Below are positions 32,698 to 40,386 of a DNA stretch of 45,033 nucleotides, piece after piece. Each line of letters starts with the position of its first letter. Positions within the stretch are counted from its first letter, which is position 1. Origin of the DNA: a virus; IMG/VR virus record IMGVR_UViG_3300042376_001093, positions 1 through 45,033 of that record. One strand, written 5' to 3'. Below the pieces are notes generated by a model, which made no database searches, was not told where the DNA came from, and saw only the letters and a list, made by a program, of their open reading frames with translations. The translations under genes and the position numbers were made by a program.

Positions 32698-34788
32698 TCA
32701 GGCGGGGAGAGGTGGACCCCCTGCCGCGCCACTCGCAGGATCGCCCGCAGGTGGAGGAGGACCGTCGGGGCCGGGGGCAGCGGCAGGGGGTGGAGGAGGA
32801 GGAGGGGGAGGCAGTAGGTATGGCGTGGCGTCGAGATCGAGCGAGTCGGCCCAATCAGAGAGCAGCGCGTTGTAGGGATCGACAATCCCCATCGGGATCA
32901 GACCCTGCAACACGGGGCCAAGGACTTGCAGAGCGTTCTGCATCTGCTCCTGCCGGTACATCTTGTTGGGCTTCCGCGCACTCCCAGACTCGATGCGGTA
33001 GTCGAACTCGCGTGCAACGGACCCCATCTGGTCGCCGCCAGCTGCGTTGAGGTGCATGTTCCAAGCCTCGGCCCCAAGCGGACCAAGGACCGGGGCTACA
33101 TCGCGGGCTTGGAGCAGCCAGCGAGCCGCCATCGCTTCCTTGCGTGCGCAGGCACTCATCCAATCCTCGACCGCGTTGCTCATGTCATCCGGGCGTATCG
33201 ACATGTTGTCTTGCTTCACCTGCGCTTCGCTGGCACTGCGCAGCTGATTTCTGGTTTGCCCGTAGACCAACTCGGTGAGTCCGACGCGCTTGTCGAACAT
33301 GTCGGTGACCGCGGCGATGATCTCCCAAATGTCCCGGTTCACCTGCGGCATGTTGAAGACGCTGACGATCTCGTTCACCGACTTCCCCAGCGCCTCGCTG
33401 ATCTCGACGATCTTGAACCCCTGCTCGCTGGGAGCCAGCAGCTGGTCTTTGATGTCCTGATCCGCGGCCTTGCTCACGCCGACGATGGTTTCGCAGCTGA
33501 CTCCGATGCGGGTGGCAAGGAACGACAGCGCGAAGTTGATGAAGCGGAGTTCACCGATGCCCGGCTTGATGTGGCTGATGGGCCACAGGCTGTTGGGCTT
33601 CGGATGGAAGGCGAGCATCTCGAACGGCCAGCCGCCCTGATCGGCCCACAGCGGGATCGGCCACGACGCCCGTGTGCGCAGCGACTGCGGCAGGCCGTCT
33701 TCGTCCGTCTGTTCCTTGAGGCTCTCGGGCGGGACGTTCAAGGGGTACTCGACGCCCTCTGCCACCACGAGGTAGGCGTAATCCCCAAGGGGATCAAACA
33801 CGCCGCGGTCTTCCTTCTTGGCGTCCTTCAGCCGGTCCCCGAATCCGGTCTTGCTCCAAATCTTATAGAAGGTGATCAGGTCGTTGGTCTTGCCGGTGCG
33901 CTTCTTCGGGGTGCCCAGCGAGCGATCCTCGTTCTGACGGCTGGCGGAGTCGTAGCTTTCGAGGTTTGGCTTGAGGTCGTCGCGGGAGAGTCCGTACATC
34001 CGCGCCACCTGATCGATGGGCAGGACGCACCGCTTGGCGCACCAAGTGATCTCGTCGATCACCTGCGCGTCCGGGTCGAGAAGCAGGTTGTCGATGCTGT
34101 CCATGAACGATCCGACAACCATCGTCGGCTCGGCTGGCGGCACGTTGGGGTACTCGACCGCCTCCGTCCAGAGGACGCCAGCACCCTTGATGATCGCCTC
34201 GTCGATGCCCTTCCGCGCGTGCGCCTTGAGGTTGTTCTCAAGGGGCGTCCAGTTGAGGTACGCCTCCAGCAGCTTGGCCTGCATCCGGCGCTTCTCGTCT
34301 TCGAGGGCAACCGCTTGCTCCGTCTGCGTGAACATCTGCATGGCGGGCGGTGGCATCATCTGGCCCGTCATTGGGTCCATCGCCACTTGGCTCATGTCGA
34401 TCCCCAGCATCTCCGGGGAGATGGATGGGAACCTCCGGGGCGTGACCGTCCGCACCGGATTGCGGTTGTAGAGGACTGCCCCCAGCAGCTTGACCGCCTC
34501 GAACACACGGTTCACGACGATACGAAACGCCGGGGCCGGTGCCGGGCGGGACATGAGGTTCAGCCCGCGGTTCGAGTTCTCGAAGAACCACTTGGCTCCG
34601 CCGTCGAAGAAGTACATCGCCTCCCGGGCGTCAGAGTCGAAGGCCGTCTTGGCCCGCTTGGCGGCGGCGATCTTCTTGAGCCAGCTGGCTGCGATGGGCC
34701 GCAGCGGCGAGTCCGTAGGCAGCTTCGCCTGCTTGGGGGGCGAAGTGTCTATAGCCTTGCCGCTGTCCTCACCGATGTCTTCTGCCAT
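32698..34788 (-). CDS. Portal protein
   Basis: A 696-residue portal that forms the dodecameric DNA gate at one capsid vertex. Typical elements are the N-terminal helical DSDAREAMYFFDGGAKWFFE, FRIVVNRVFEAVKLLGAVLY, EAIIKGAGVLWTEAVEYPNV with NLLLDPDAQVIDEI, and HIKPGIGELRFINFALSFLA in the wing and stem. RVGLTELVYGQTRNQLRSAS, then EAQVKQDN, is the conserved clip-to-crown helix of podoviral portals. The extreme C-terminus is disordered: nine consecutive Pro within a Pro/Ala/Gly stretch. The start has GAGGAG seven bases upstream, after a CATAAA hairpin. Confidence 0.93.
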   Translation of the reverse strand: MAEDIGEDSGKAIDTSPPKQAKLPTDSPLRPIAASWLKKIAAAKRAKTAFDSDAREAMYFFDGGAKWFFENSNRGLNLMSRPAPAPAFRIVVNRVFEAVKLLGAVLYNRNPVRTVTPRRFPSISPEMLGIDMSQVAMDPMTGQMMPPPAMQMFTQTEQAVALEDEKRRMQAKLLEAYLNWTPLENNLKAHARKGIDEAIIKGAGVLWTEAVEYPNVPPAEPTMVVGSFMDSIDNLLLDPDAQVIDEITWCAKRCVLPIDQVARMYGLSRDDLKPNLESYDSASRQNEDRSLGTPKKRTGKTNDLITFYKIWSKTGFGDRLKDAKKEDRGVFDPLGDYAYLVVAEGVEYPLNVPPESLKEQTDEDGLPQSLRTRASWPIPLWADQGGWPFEMLAFHPKPNSLWPISHIKPGIGELRFINFALSFLATRIGVSCETIVGVSKAADQDIKDQLLAPSEQGFKIVEISEALGKSVNEIVSVFNMPQVNRDIWEIIAAVTDMFDKRVGLTELVYGQTRNQLRSASEAQVKQDNMSIRPDDMSNAVEDWMSACARKEAMAARWLLQARDVAPVLGPLGAEAWNMHLNAAGGDQMGSVAREFDYRIESGSARKPNKMYRQEQMQNALQVLGPVLQGLIPMGIVDPYNALLSDWADSLDLDATPYLLPPPPPPPPPAAAPGPDGPPPPAGDPASGAAGGPPLPA

Positions 34789-34803
34789 CGACAGTCTCCT
34801 CTA

Positions 34804-34820
34804 CCGGCTTTATGGGCCGG
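34804..34820 (-). promoter_or_regulatory. Intergenic CATAAA hairpin before the portal gene
   Basis: A perfect 5-bp stem CCGGC/GCCGG with the seven-base loop CCATAAA (minus strand), 16 bases before the portal ATG. It looks like an anticodon stem-loop and is the cleanest member of the recurring set. Confidence 0.55.
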
Positions 34821-34836
34821 AGACGACGCGGGGCGG

Positions 34837-35178
34837 CTATTCGCCGCGCTTCTGGCGGGCGAGGAGGGCGACCAGCTGGGGCAGAAGACCCTCTACCTTC
34901 TTTAGGAGCGCCGTCTCGGGGTGTTCCTTCCAACAGCCCCACTGCCGCCACGGGGCGCTTTCCTGCAAGCCGGGGTCGTCGGCGTGGCGCACGCTGGGCT
35001 TCTCGATGAACCCCTGCTGCTCGCTGAAGGTCAGGATGAAGACCGTCTTCGCGCCGGGGCGGCGGCTGACCCATCCCATCCGCGGGTCTTGCGGGTTGAG
35101 CGGGTTGTCGAACCACAGAACCTTGTCCCCCAGTTCAACAGCCGGGGGCGTGAATTCAGACCCATTCTGCGATTCCAT
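34837..35178 (-). CDS. Conserved hypothetical protein between terminase and portal
   Basis: A 113-residue protein. The N-terminal VELGDKVLWFDNPLNPQDPR then MGWVSRR reads as a small beta barrel (SH3-like), followed by KTVFILTFSEQQGFIEKPSV, AP-WRQWGCWKEHP and a C-terminal helix with LLPQLVALLARQ. The Trp-rich SH3-like part suggests a protein-docking function beside the terminase. The ATG sits inside the end of the terminase gene with AGG in front. No family name recognised. Confidence 0.65.
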   Translation of the reverse strand: MESQNGSEFTPPAVELGDKVLWFDNPLNPQDPRMGWVSRRPGAKTVFILTFSEQQGFIEKPSVRHADDPGLQESAPWRQWGCWKEHPETALLKKVEGLLPQLVALLARQKRGE

Positions 35179-36859
35179 TACCTGCCTCCATTTCGCGCGT
35201 CGAGAGATCAGACTGCGGTCCCAAGTAGATGCTGTTACTTTGGGTGGAGCGTGCCTTGCGCTCCATGTATTTGATTATCCACTGTGGTGTCGCCATATCA
35301 TCGGGCTGTTTTCGTTCGGCAACGTACTTCGGCTCGGAGGCGACCAAGTACTCCATGCACTGGCATGCATGCACCTCGCCCTTCGTGTTCGGCGTGTCGG
35401 TCACCATCGACAGCCCGTTCACGAACGTCACCTTCTTCCGGTAGCGTTTGAGTTCCCGCTCCAGATTGGGGCAGCTGTCCCGCAGCACACGCAGCTTCGG
35501 GGTGCCGTTGGGGCGGATGTGCATTGCTGTCCGCACCGCGCCAGTTCTGGCCTCGATGTCGTCACACCCGGCCATGAACCCGGACCCGGTCGTGAGCGAC
35601 CGGACGCCGTGCTTGCGCATCTCGACGACGTACTGCTCCACGACCTGACGCCCGGAGCCGATGTCCCGCAGCCTGCCACCCCGCATGTCGATGATGAACT
35701 GGTGGAAATTCTGGCCCTTTACGGCAGCTGCGAACTTCTCCCCGAACATGACGGCGTTGCACCCCCGCAGGTACAGTTCGTCGTAGATCAGGAGGGTCTG
35801 AGAATCCGGGGGGACCGCCATAAACAGCACGGCAGTGACGGCGTGGCCCGGGTCTATGGCCGCGTAACGTGTCCATTCGGCGGGTACGCTGGCACCGTTC
35901 GGCAGGTCTTTGCGGTACATGCCGTGGACCGCCATCGTGAAACCCGGGTAGACGAGGACGCTGTCGGTGACAAACTCACCTTCGGCCCGCATCCGCAGAA
36001 CATCCTCTCCCTGCGCAGACCAACGGGCGATGGCCTTGGCCTTTTCTTCCGCATCGATATGGTCGTTATCGAGAAACCTGAGAGTGAACTTCTTGATGAT
36101 CGGATTCGGCTCGCCAGACTCCGCGGCCCGGTCGGCACGCTCCGACAGGCCCAGCAACGTCTCGGACTTCGAGTGCGGCATGGCACTGAAGCACAGCTTC
36201 CCCTTGCGGTCTGCAAGACGGGCCTGCATTTCCGGCAGCCATGCGTCGTTCCCTACGTCCTCGTCGAAATGCACCCGTGAGGCGGCGAACCCCTGCGGAG
36301 GATCAGACTCCGCTGAGAAGAACTGAATCCGCCAGCCGTTGTGCAGTTCGATGTTGTTGCAGTAGCCAGCTGACTTTAGCACCCAGCTGATCGACTTGAT
36401 GAACCGCGGCGGGATCAGCGGGGGGGCTGGCTTCGTCTCGCTTGCGCGGTCGGCGTCCTGCGCGGGATCAAACGCCCGCCACTGCTTGGTCTTCTTGTCG
36501 CGGATGATCTTGAACGCCCCGGCACGCAGGAGGTACGGCACGCACACCAGACCAATGTGTGACCAGTTCCTGCCGACGATCACCAGCAGGCCGTCCTTCT
36601 CCGGGTACTTCTTGTGCGGGTCTTGCCCCGTGGCGGCGCGAGCATCCTCAATGAATGTGCAGAGCGATTTGCCCGACCGATTTCCACCCAACACCAGCAC
36701 TTCGCTGGCGGCGCAGGCATGGACGTTCTCCTGCTGCGGGGACGGCTTGTAGAGACGAAGCGCCTCGATCCGGCGCTCGTTGAGTTCCGACTGTAGTTCG
36801 CGCAGTCGCTCCTTGGTGAAGCTACTGGTCTGTATCGGAATGTTCGGCAGGGGTTTCAA
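35156..36859 (-). CDS. terL: Terminase large subunit
   Basis: A 567-residue DNA-packaging motor and nuclease. ATPase: Walker A GGNRSGKS (58-65), Walker B VHFDED (195-200), coupling motif SAMPHSK (224-230). Nuclease (RNase H fold): D335 in AAIDPGHA, a strand YDELYLRG (358-365), IIDMRGG (388-394), and a C-terminal EVHACQCMEYLV helix. The start is a TTG at 36859 with GGAGA six bases upstream; no closer ATG exists, and this start overlaps the upstream gene by 38 bases. It works with the portal encoded 370 bases downstream and, probably, with the zinc-ribbon protein just upstream as small subunit. Confidence 0.95.
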   Translation of the reverse strand: MKPLPNIPIQTSSFTKERLRELQSELNERRIEALRLYKPSPQQENVHACAASEVLVLGGNRSGKSLCTFIEDARAATGQDPHKKYPEKDGLLVIVGRNWSHIGLVCVPYLLRAGAFKIIRDKKTKQWRAFDPAQDADRASETKPAPPLIPPRFIKSISWVLKSAGYCNNIELHNGWRIQFFSAESDPPQGFAASRVHFDEDVGNDAWLPEMQARLADRKGKLCFSAMPHSKSETLLGLSERADRAAESGEPNPIIKKFTLRFLDNDHIDAEEKAKAIARWSAQGEDVLRMRAEGEFVTDSVLVYPGFTMAVHGMYRKDLPNGASVPAEWTRYAAIDPGHAVTAVLFMAVPPDSQTLLIYDELYLRGCNAVMFGEKFAAAVKGQNFHQFIIDMRGGRLRDIGSGRQVVEQYVVEMRKHGVRSLTTGSGFMAGCDDIEARTGAVRTAMHIRPNGTPKLRVLRDSCPNLERELKRYRKKVTFVNGLSMVTDTPNTKGEVHACQCMEYLVASEPKYVAERKQPDDMATPQWIIKYMERKARSTQSNSIYLGPQSDLSTREMEAGNGIAEWV

Positions 36860-37391
36860 GGGATATCTCCTCGACCACCGGGAGAGCCGCAGCAGCCTGA
36901 TGGGGCAGGAACTGCTCCACCGCCTGCTGGAGTCGGGCGTCCAACTCGGCGTTCAACTCGTCCTCGCTCCACATCATCAAGGGCTTCTTCGAGCCGCCCT
37001 GCGAAGCGTTGGTGGTCACCAGCTTGGTAATCAGTTCAAGAATCTTTGTGCGCTGCGGCCCACCGGGGGCACAGTCGAAGTAGTTTTTCATCAGCAGGTT
37101 CGAGAACCCGTTGACACCCCCGAAGCAGTGCATCACCTGCTCCAGCAACTCCGCGGAGTGGGGAATGTCGCTGCCGCCGCGGGCAGCCCCGGCGAGCATG
37201 GTGTCAACGGCGTCGTCCTCAAGGCGCTGCATCTCACGCGCCCGGCGCTCCTTGCGGCGCTCGGTCACCATCCGACGGCGCTTCACCACGCAAGAGAGAC
37301 ACTTCAGACGGCGCTTCCGAAACACCGGGAAGTTGATGGGAGTGTCCTCACGCTCCCCGCCACAGTCCTCGCAAATCTTCATCTGGCCCAT
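36822..37391 (-). CDS. Putative small terminase subunit with N-terminal zinc ribbon
   Basis: A 189-residue protein. CEDCGGE (6-12) and CLSCVVKRR (31-39) make a four-Cys ribbon, followed by a very basic helix, an acidic helix, a central helical part (HSAELLEQVMHCFGGVNGFS, KILELITKLVTT) and an acidic C-terminus. Its position directly before terL and the DNA-binding then helical-oligomer layout fit a small terminase, which recognises the packaging site. No sequence family was recognised, so the role is inferred. The ATG follows GGAGG at four bases, after a strong hairpin. Confidence 0.6.
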   Translation of the reverse strand: MGQMKICEDCGGEREDTPINFPVFRKRRLKCLSCVVKRRRMVTERRKERRAREMQRLEDDAVDTMLAGAARGGSDIPHSAELLEQVMHCFGGVNGFSNLLMKNYFDCAPGGPQRTKILELITKLVTTNASQGGSKKPLMMWSEDELNAELDARLQQAVEQFLPHQAAAALPVVEEISLETPAEHSDTDQ

Positions 37392-37408
37392 CTGTCCTCC
37401 AACAGAAA

Positions 37409-37438
37409 CCGACCCAACAGGCGTCCCTGTCGGGTCGG
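37409..37438 (-). terminator. Strong hairpin with short T-rich tail (possible terminator)
   Basis: CCGACCC/GGGTCGG plus inner ACAGG/CCTGT form about 12 base pairs with one mismatch and a four-base loop. On the minus strand it is followed by TTTCTGTT, a weak U-tract. It lies in the gap between the stop at 37463 and the small-terminase start at 37391, so it may attenuate or end transcription before the packaging genes. Confidence 0.5.
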
Positions 37439-37462
37439 CCCCAAGCTGCCAGCACGCGCTGG

Positions 37463-37993
37463 CTATTTCCGCAGGAGCGACGACGAGAACGGCGTGCCGC
37501 CAATCCGCTGGCCGCTCGCACCGTACAGCTGCATCCCCGGCGACCCGGAGGACGCCAGACCGCCACCCGACGAACCGCCGCCGCCCATGCCGTTGATGGC
37601 ATTAGCCCACCCGGCCTGCGCGCGGAGGTCGTTGTCGGACACATAGCGCTTCGTCTCGGCTTCGTACTGCCGCTGGTCGCTGGCACCGGCTTGCAGGGCG
37701 CGCTCATGGTCGGCCTGCCGCCAGCCTTCCATAGTCTCCAGCTGGCCGGAGGCGCTGTCGGAACGAGCCTGCTGTCGGGTGGCCTCGTCGTAGAGATGGT
37801 CGGACGCGCCGCGGGAGTAGTTCTGGAGGCTGGCCGATCCGGCCTGACTGCCAGCTGCCTCGGCCCGCGCAGCCCGGTTGGCGGCGATGCGGCTCTCGGC
37901 AGCTGCATCGGCGTTGGCGGTCAAGGCGGAGAGAAGGCCACCGCGGTGCGGGGCGTTGGAGGCCATCTGGTACTGGGAGTAGTAGTTGCTCAT
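37463..37993 (-). CDS. Ala/Gly/Ser-rich virion-cluster protein
   Basis: A 176-residue, helical, Ala/Gln/Arg-rich protein (NADAAAESRIAANRAARAEA) with a Gly/Ser tail (GGGGSSGGGLASSGSPG). It resembles in style the Q-rich proteins encoded at 15.7-17.3 kb, particularly in YEAETKRYVSDNDLRAQ. The ATG overlaps the upstream stop (ATGA). No family is recognised. It probably is a minor head or core protein because it lies between capsid and terminase genes. Confidence 0.6.
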   Translation of the reverse strand: MSNYYSQYQMASNAPHRGGLLSALTANADAAAESRIAANRAARAEAAGSQAGSASLQNYSRGASDHLYDEATRQQARSDSASGQLETMEGWRQADHERALQAGASDQRQYEAETKRYVSDNDLRAQAGWANAINGMGGGGSSGGGLASSGSPGMQLYGASGQRIGGTPFSSSLLRK

Positions 37994-38373
37994 TTTTGTG
38001 CTTGCAGGTGCATGCGCATGGGGTCGTGGAACTGGAACGATGGGCCGCGGGATTCCCCGGTGTTGTTCGACTCCGTCTGCGAGTCGATGCGGACGCCCGG
38101 GATGACTTCCTGATCGGGAAGGTTGCCGCCGCGCTTGTACGCGGACAGGTAGCGTTGGAGGTCGCGGATGCGCGAGCCGGTGGCTCTGGCCGACAGGGGG
38201 TCGTCCATCAAGGCTTGGTTGTGGGACGCCCGCAGGCTGCCCAGCTGCTCGCCGTACTTGTTGGCGAGCGCCTGCCCCGTGTAGTCGTAGTTCACACTGC
38301 GGGAACTACTCTGGCTCGGGGACTGTCCCGAATGGAACGTGTGGAGGTCTTGAAGAGGGTTGATGTTTGGCAC
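37990..38373 (-). CDS. Hypothetical virion-cluster protein
   Basis: A 127-residue protein. I place the start at the GTG 38373, which has AGGA six bases upstream; the ATG at 38439 would run back over a hairpin and lacks a site. The sequence is hydrophilic, with SPSQSSSRSVNYDYTGQALA then ANKYGEQLGSLRASHNQALM and RIRDLQRYLSAYKRGG helices. No cysteine, no membrane segment and no recognised family. It shares four bases with the next gene, so the two products may be made in fixed ratio. Confidence 0.6.
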   Translation of the reverse strand: MPNINPLQDLHTFHSGQSPSQSSSRSVNYDYTGQALANKYGEQLGSLRASHNQALMDDPLSARATGSRIRDLQRYLSAYKRGGNLPDQEVIPGVRIDSQTESNNTGESRGPSFQFHDPMRMHLQAQK

Positions 38374-38396
38374 TGGCCGTCCTCTATCTACGCCAA

Positions 38397-38423
38397 GGGC
38401 GGCGAGGTTTCCCCCAGCCGCCC
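38397..38423 (-). other. Intergenic hairpin
   Basis: GGGCGGC and GCCGCCC form a perfect 7-bp stem around a 13-base loop, in the 76-base gap after the signal-peptide protein gene. There is no T-tract on the minus side, so a processing or pausing role is as likely as termination. Confidence 0.4.
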
Positions 38424-38449
38424 GGCAGCGCCACTCCACCGCCCCGGGG

Positions 38450-38674
38450 TCACTTGCCCGCTTTGCTGGCAGCCTCTTCCGACGCCGTCCACGCCTTGGA
38501 CCGGGCGTCCAGTTTCTTGGCCTTGAACTTCCGATAGGCCGAAGCCTTTTCGGCGCGGGCCTTCTTCTTGATCACATGCACCTGCTCGCCCAGTTCGCGT
38601 GCGTTCTTGGCGGCTTCCTCGGCCACGACCGGGAAGGCGACGAGAGCGATCAGCGCAAAGACGAAACCACGCAT
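38450..38674 (-). CDS. Small exported protein with signal peptide and basic helix
   Basis: A 74-residue protein. Residues 1-18 (MRGFVFALIALVAFPVVA) are a classic Sec signal peptide with a probable cut after VVA. The mature 56 residues are one long, Lys/Ala-rich helix (NARELGEQVHVIKKKARAEK, then ASAYRKFKAKK). The ATG at 38674 has AAGGAG six bases before it, the best-placed site in the area. It lies in the capsid cluster, which is odd for an exported protein. It could be a spanin-like or envelope-acting lysis accessory; there is no lipobox Cys or C-terminal membrane segment to prove this. Confidence 0.75.
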   Translation of the reverse strand: MRGFVFALIALVAFPVVAEEAAKNARELGEQVHVIKKKARAEKASAYRKFKAKKLDARSKAWTASEEAASKAGK

Positions 38675-38699
38675 GGCAGACTCCTTCTGACAGGGATCA

Positions 38700-39221
38700 C
38701 TACGGGTCAACGGACGGCGCGGGATCGACCGGATCGGTCGTACCGGGCGGCGCGGGATCGACCGGATCGGTCGTACCGGACTGATCGGGGTTACCGGACG
38801 GCTCGGGGACTTCGTCGCCGTTCGCGTCGATGACGAGCCGGGGCGTAGGCGTGCCCTTCACGCCCAGCGAGACGCGGGTGCCCAGCGGCTGCTGCGTCGG
38901 GCCGTCGATCACGAGCCAGAACACTTCCTTGTCCGGGCAGCCAGCGGCGGGGAGGTACTCGTCCACCACGCCGTCGTAGCCCTTGACGACCAGCTTGGCC
39001 CCCGGGAGGACCGGAGCGCCGGTGTCGTTCGGCACGGCCACGCAGGTGACGATCTCGTTGGAGAGAACCGCACCCGTCTTGGCGTGAACGTCGGTGAACT
39101 GCTTCTTCGTGAAGACCTGCGACCGTCCCGTGACGGCGGGGTCGGTCTTCTCGATGGGGTGGTTCCAGACGGTGCCAAGGACTTGGCCGCGGCTGAACCC
39201 GGGGTCGAACGTGTAGGACAT
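38700..39221 (-). CDS. Putative capsid decoration protein
   Basis: A 173-residue protein directly after the major capsid gene, where head-stabilising proteins are often coded. It is beta-rich: VFTKKQFTDVHAKTGAVLSN, IVTCVAVPNDTGAPVLPGAK, VFWLVIDGPTQQPLGTRVSL. After about residue 133 it turns into an Asp/Pro/Gly tail with an 11-residue tandem duplication (GTTDPVDPAPP), probably surface-exposed. The ATG has AAAGGG before it. The role is inferred from position and beta content. Confidence 0.65.
   Translation of the reverse strand: MSYTFDPGFSRGQVLGTVWNHPIEKTDPAVTGRSQVFTKKQFTDVHAKTGAVLSNEIVTCVAVPNDTGAPVLPGAKLVVKGYDGVVDEYLPAAGCPDKEVFWLVIDGPTQQPLGTRVSLGVKGTPTPRLVIDANGDEVPEPSGNPDQSGTTDPVDPAPPGTTDPVDPAPSVDP
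38715..38779 (-). repeat. Tandem 33-bp duplication in the decoration gene tail
   Basis: Two identical 32-base copies (38715-38746 and 38748-38779, period 33) encode GTTDPVDPAP twice. Exact identity suggests a recent in-frame duplication. An inner GATCGACCGGATCGGTC segment is itself nearly palindromic. Confidence 0.85.
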
Positions 39222-39239
39222 GGTTTCCCTTTCTTAGGA

Positions 39240-40358
39240 TCAGGCGGCTGCGACGAGTTTGAAGAAGTTGCGCGGACTGACCATGCGCAGGTTGGCGAGA
39301 ACCGAAGCGACGTATTCGTAAGCTTGGTTGTGCTGGTTAAAGTACGGCCCCTCGGCGGTGATCAGCTGCGACTCCATGCAGTGGAGGTACATGTTGCCGA
39401 TGCTGACGCCGTAGCCGCAGCCCGTCGGAACCGAATATTCCGTCGAGATTTCGACCCCGTCCTGCTCGAACACATCGCTGAACCCGTAGGACTTCAGACC
39501 GTTCGTCTTCGTGACGATGGTGCGCTCCTTCGAGTCGAGCCGGTTCATGTAGTCGATGAACATGCGACGGTCGAGAAGCACGAGGTCGATGGCGGATTCC
39601 TTAGAATCATTTCTTTTGGTTTGATGAATCGCCTCGCGCACCGCCTCGACGCACTGATCCTTCCAAGTGGGCGTGGCCCCCTTGAAGAACGTCGAGGTGT
39701 AATTTGTGAGGATCGGCGTGTAGTAGTCGTAGGACTCATCGCACGCCACGTTGGGCCAGCTGCCCTTCTCCAGCTGCGAGCCAGCCTCGGCACCCAGTTC
39801 GGTCGAAAGACCGGCGTAGGTGTCCTTCGCCCAGCAGAACGGGTCCGCGGCGTTGGCGGCGCGCTTCGTGCCGTCGTCCACGTTCACGGTGCCGTCGTAG
39901 CCGGTGAACGTGTCGAGGCCGCAGAACCGATGCTCGTTGCCCGGGGCATCGCCGTCGGTGTAGACCTCACGCGAGAGGTGCTGCTCGACCGACTCCTGCA
40001 ACCGCGCGCTCATCTTCCCGGCGACGTTGATCAGCGCCTGCTGACCGCGGTTTTCCAACATCTCCCGTCGCAGGATCGCATCGGTGCATTGATACCCGCG
40101 CCAATCGAGCTTTGCCGTCTTCCAGAGATTCTGGCGGCTGAAGACCCGCGGAGTCTCTCCGTTGTTCGCGGACACGGGCTGGTTACGAAATCTCACCTCC
40201 CACGAAAAGCCTCTTCCCGACTGATTGGTCAGCACGTTGCCGCTCGCTTCGAGAGAAGCGAGGACGCGGAACTTGCGGAGGACTGCAATTTCCTCTTGCC
40301 GCAGGTAGTTCGTCAGCGATGTGCCGATAGCCCTCGCCCAATCAGTAGTACTGGCCAT
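39240..40358 (-). CDS. Major capsid protein
   Basis: A 372-residue protein right after a scaffold-like gene. Segments fit an HK97-fold coat protein of podovirus type: helical N-arm (WARAIGTSLTNYLRQEEIAV), RGFSWEVRFRNQPVSANNGE (E-loop area), then RGYQCTDAILRREMLENRGQ and KMSARLQESVEQHLSREVYT as the spine helix. IDLVLLDRRMFIDYMNRLDS leads to a C-terminal beta part with VEISTEYSVPTGCGYGVSIG. The second ATG (40358) is preferred because AAAAGGA stands at normal spacing; the first ATG adds Met-His. Identification is by size, gene order and fold-like pattern; I did not match a named family. Confidence 0.85.
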   Translation of the reverse strand: MASTTDWARAIGTSLTNYLRQEEIAVLRKFRVLASLEASGNVLTNQSGRGFSWEVRFRNQPVSANNGETPRVFSRQNLWKTAKLDWRGYQCTDAILRREMLENRGQQALINVAGKMSARLQESVEQHLSREVYTDGDAPGNEHRFCGLDTFTGYDGTVNVDDGTKRAANAADPFCWAKDTYAGLSTELGAEAGSQLEKGSWPNVACDESYDYYTPILTNYTSTFFKGATPTWKDQCVEAVREAIHQTKRNDSKESAIDLVLLDRRMFIDYMNRLDSKERTIVTKTNGLKSYGFSDVFEQDGVEISTEYSVPTGCGYGVSIGNMYLHCMESQLITAEGPYFNQHNQAYEYVASVLANLRMVSPRNFFKLVAAA

Positions 40359-40386
40359 GTGCATTCCTTTTCGTGCTGTGGCTGAC

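Noticed and set aside
32926-34905. 659-codon plus-strand open frame across the portal gene
   Set aside because: It is antisense to a clear portal protein; its His/Arg/Leu/Val-rich translation is a typical high-GC mirror frame.
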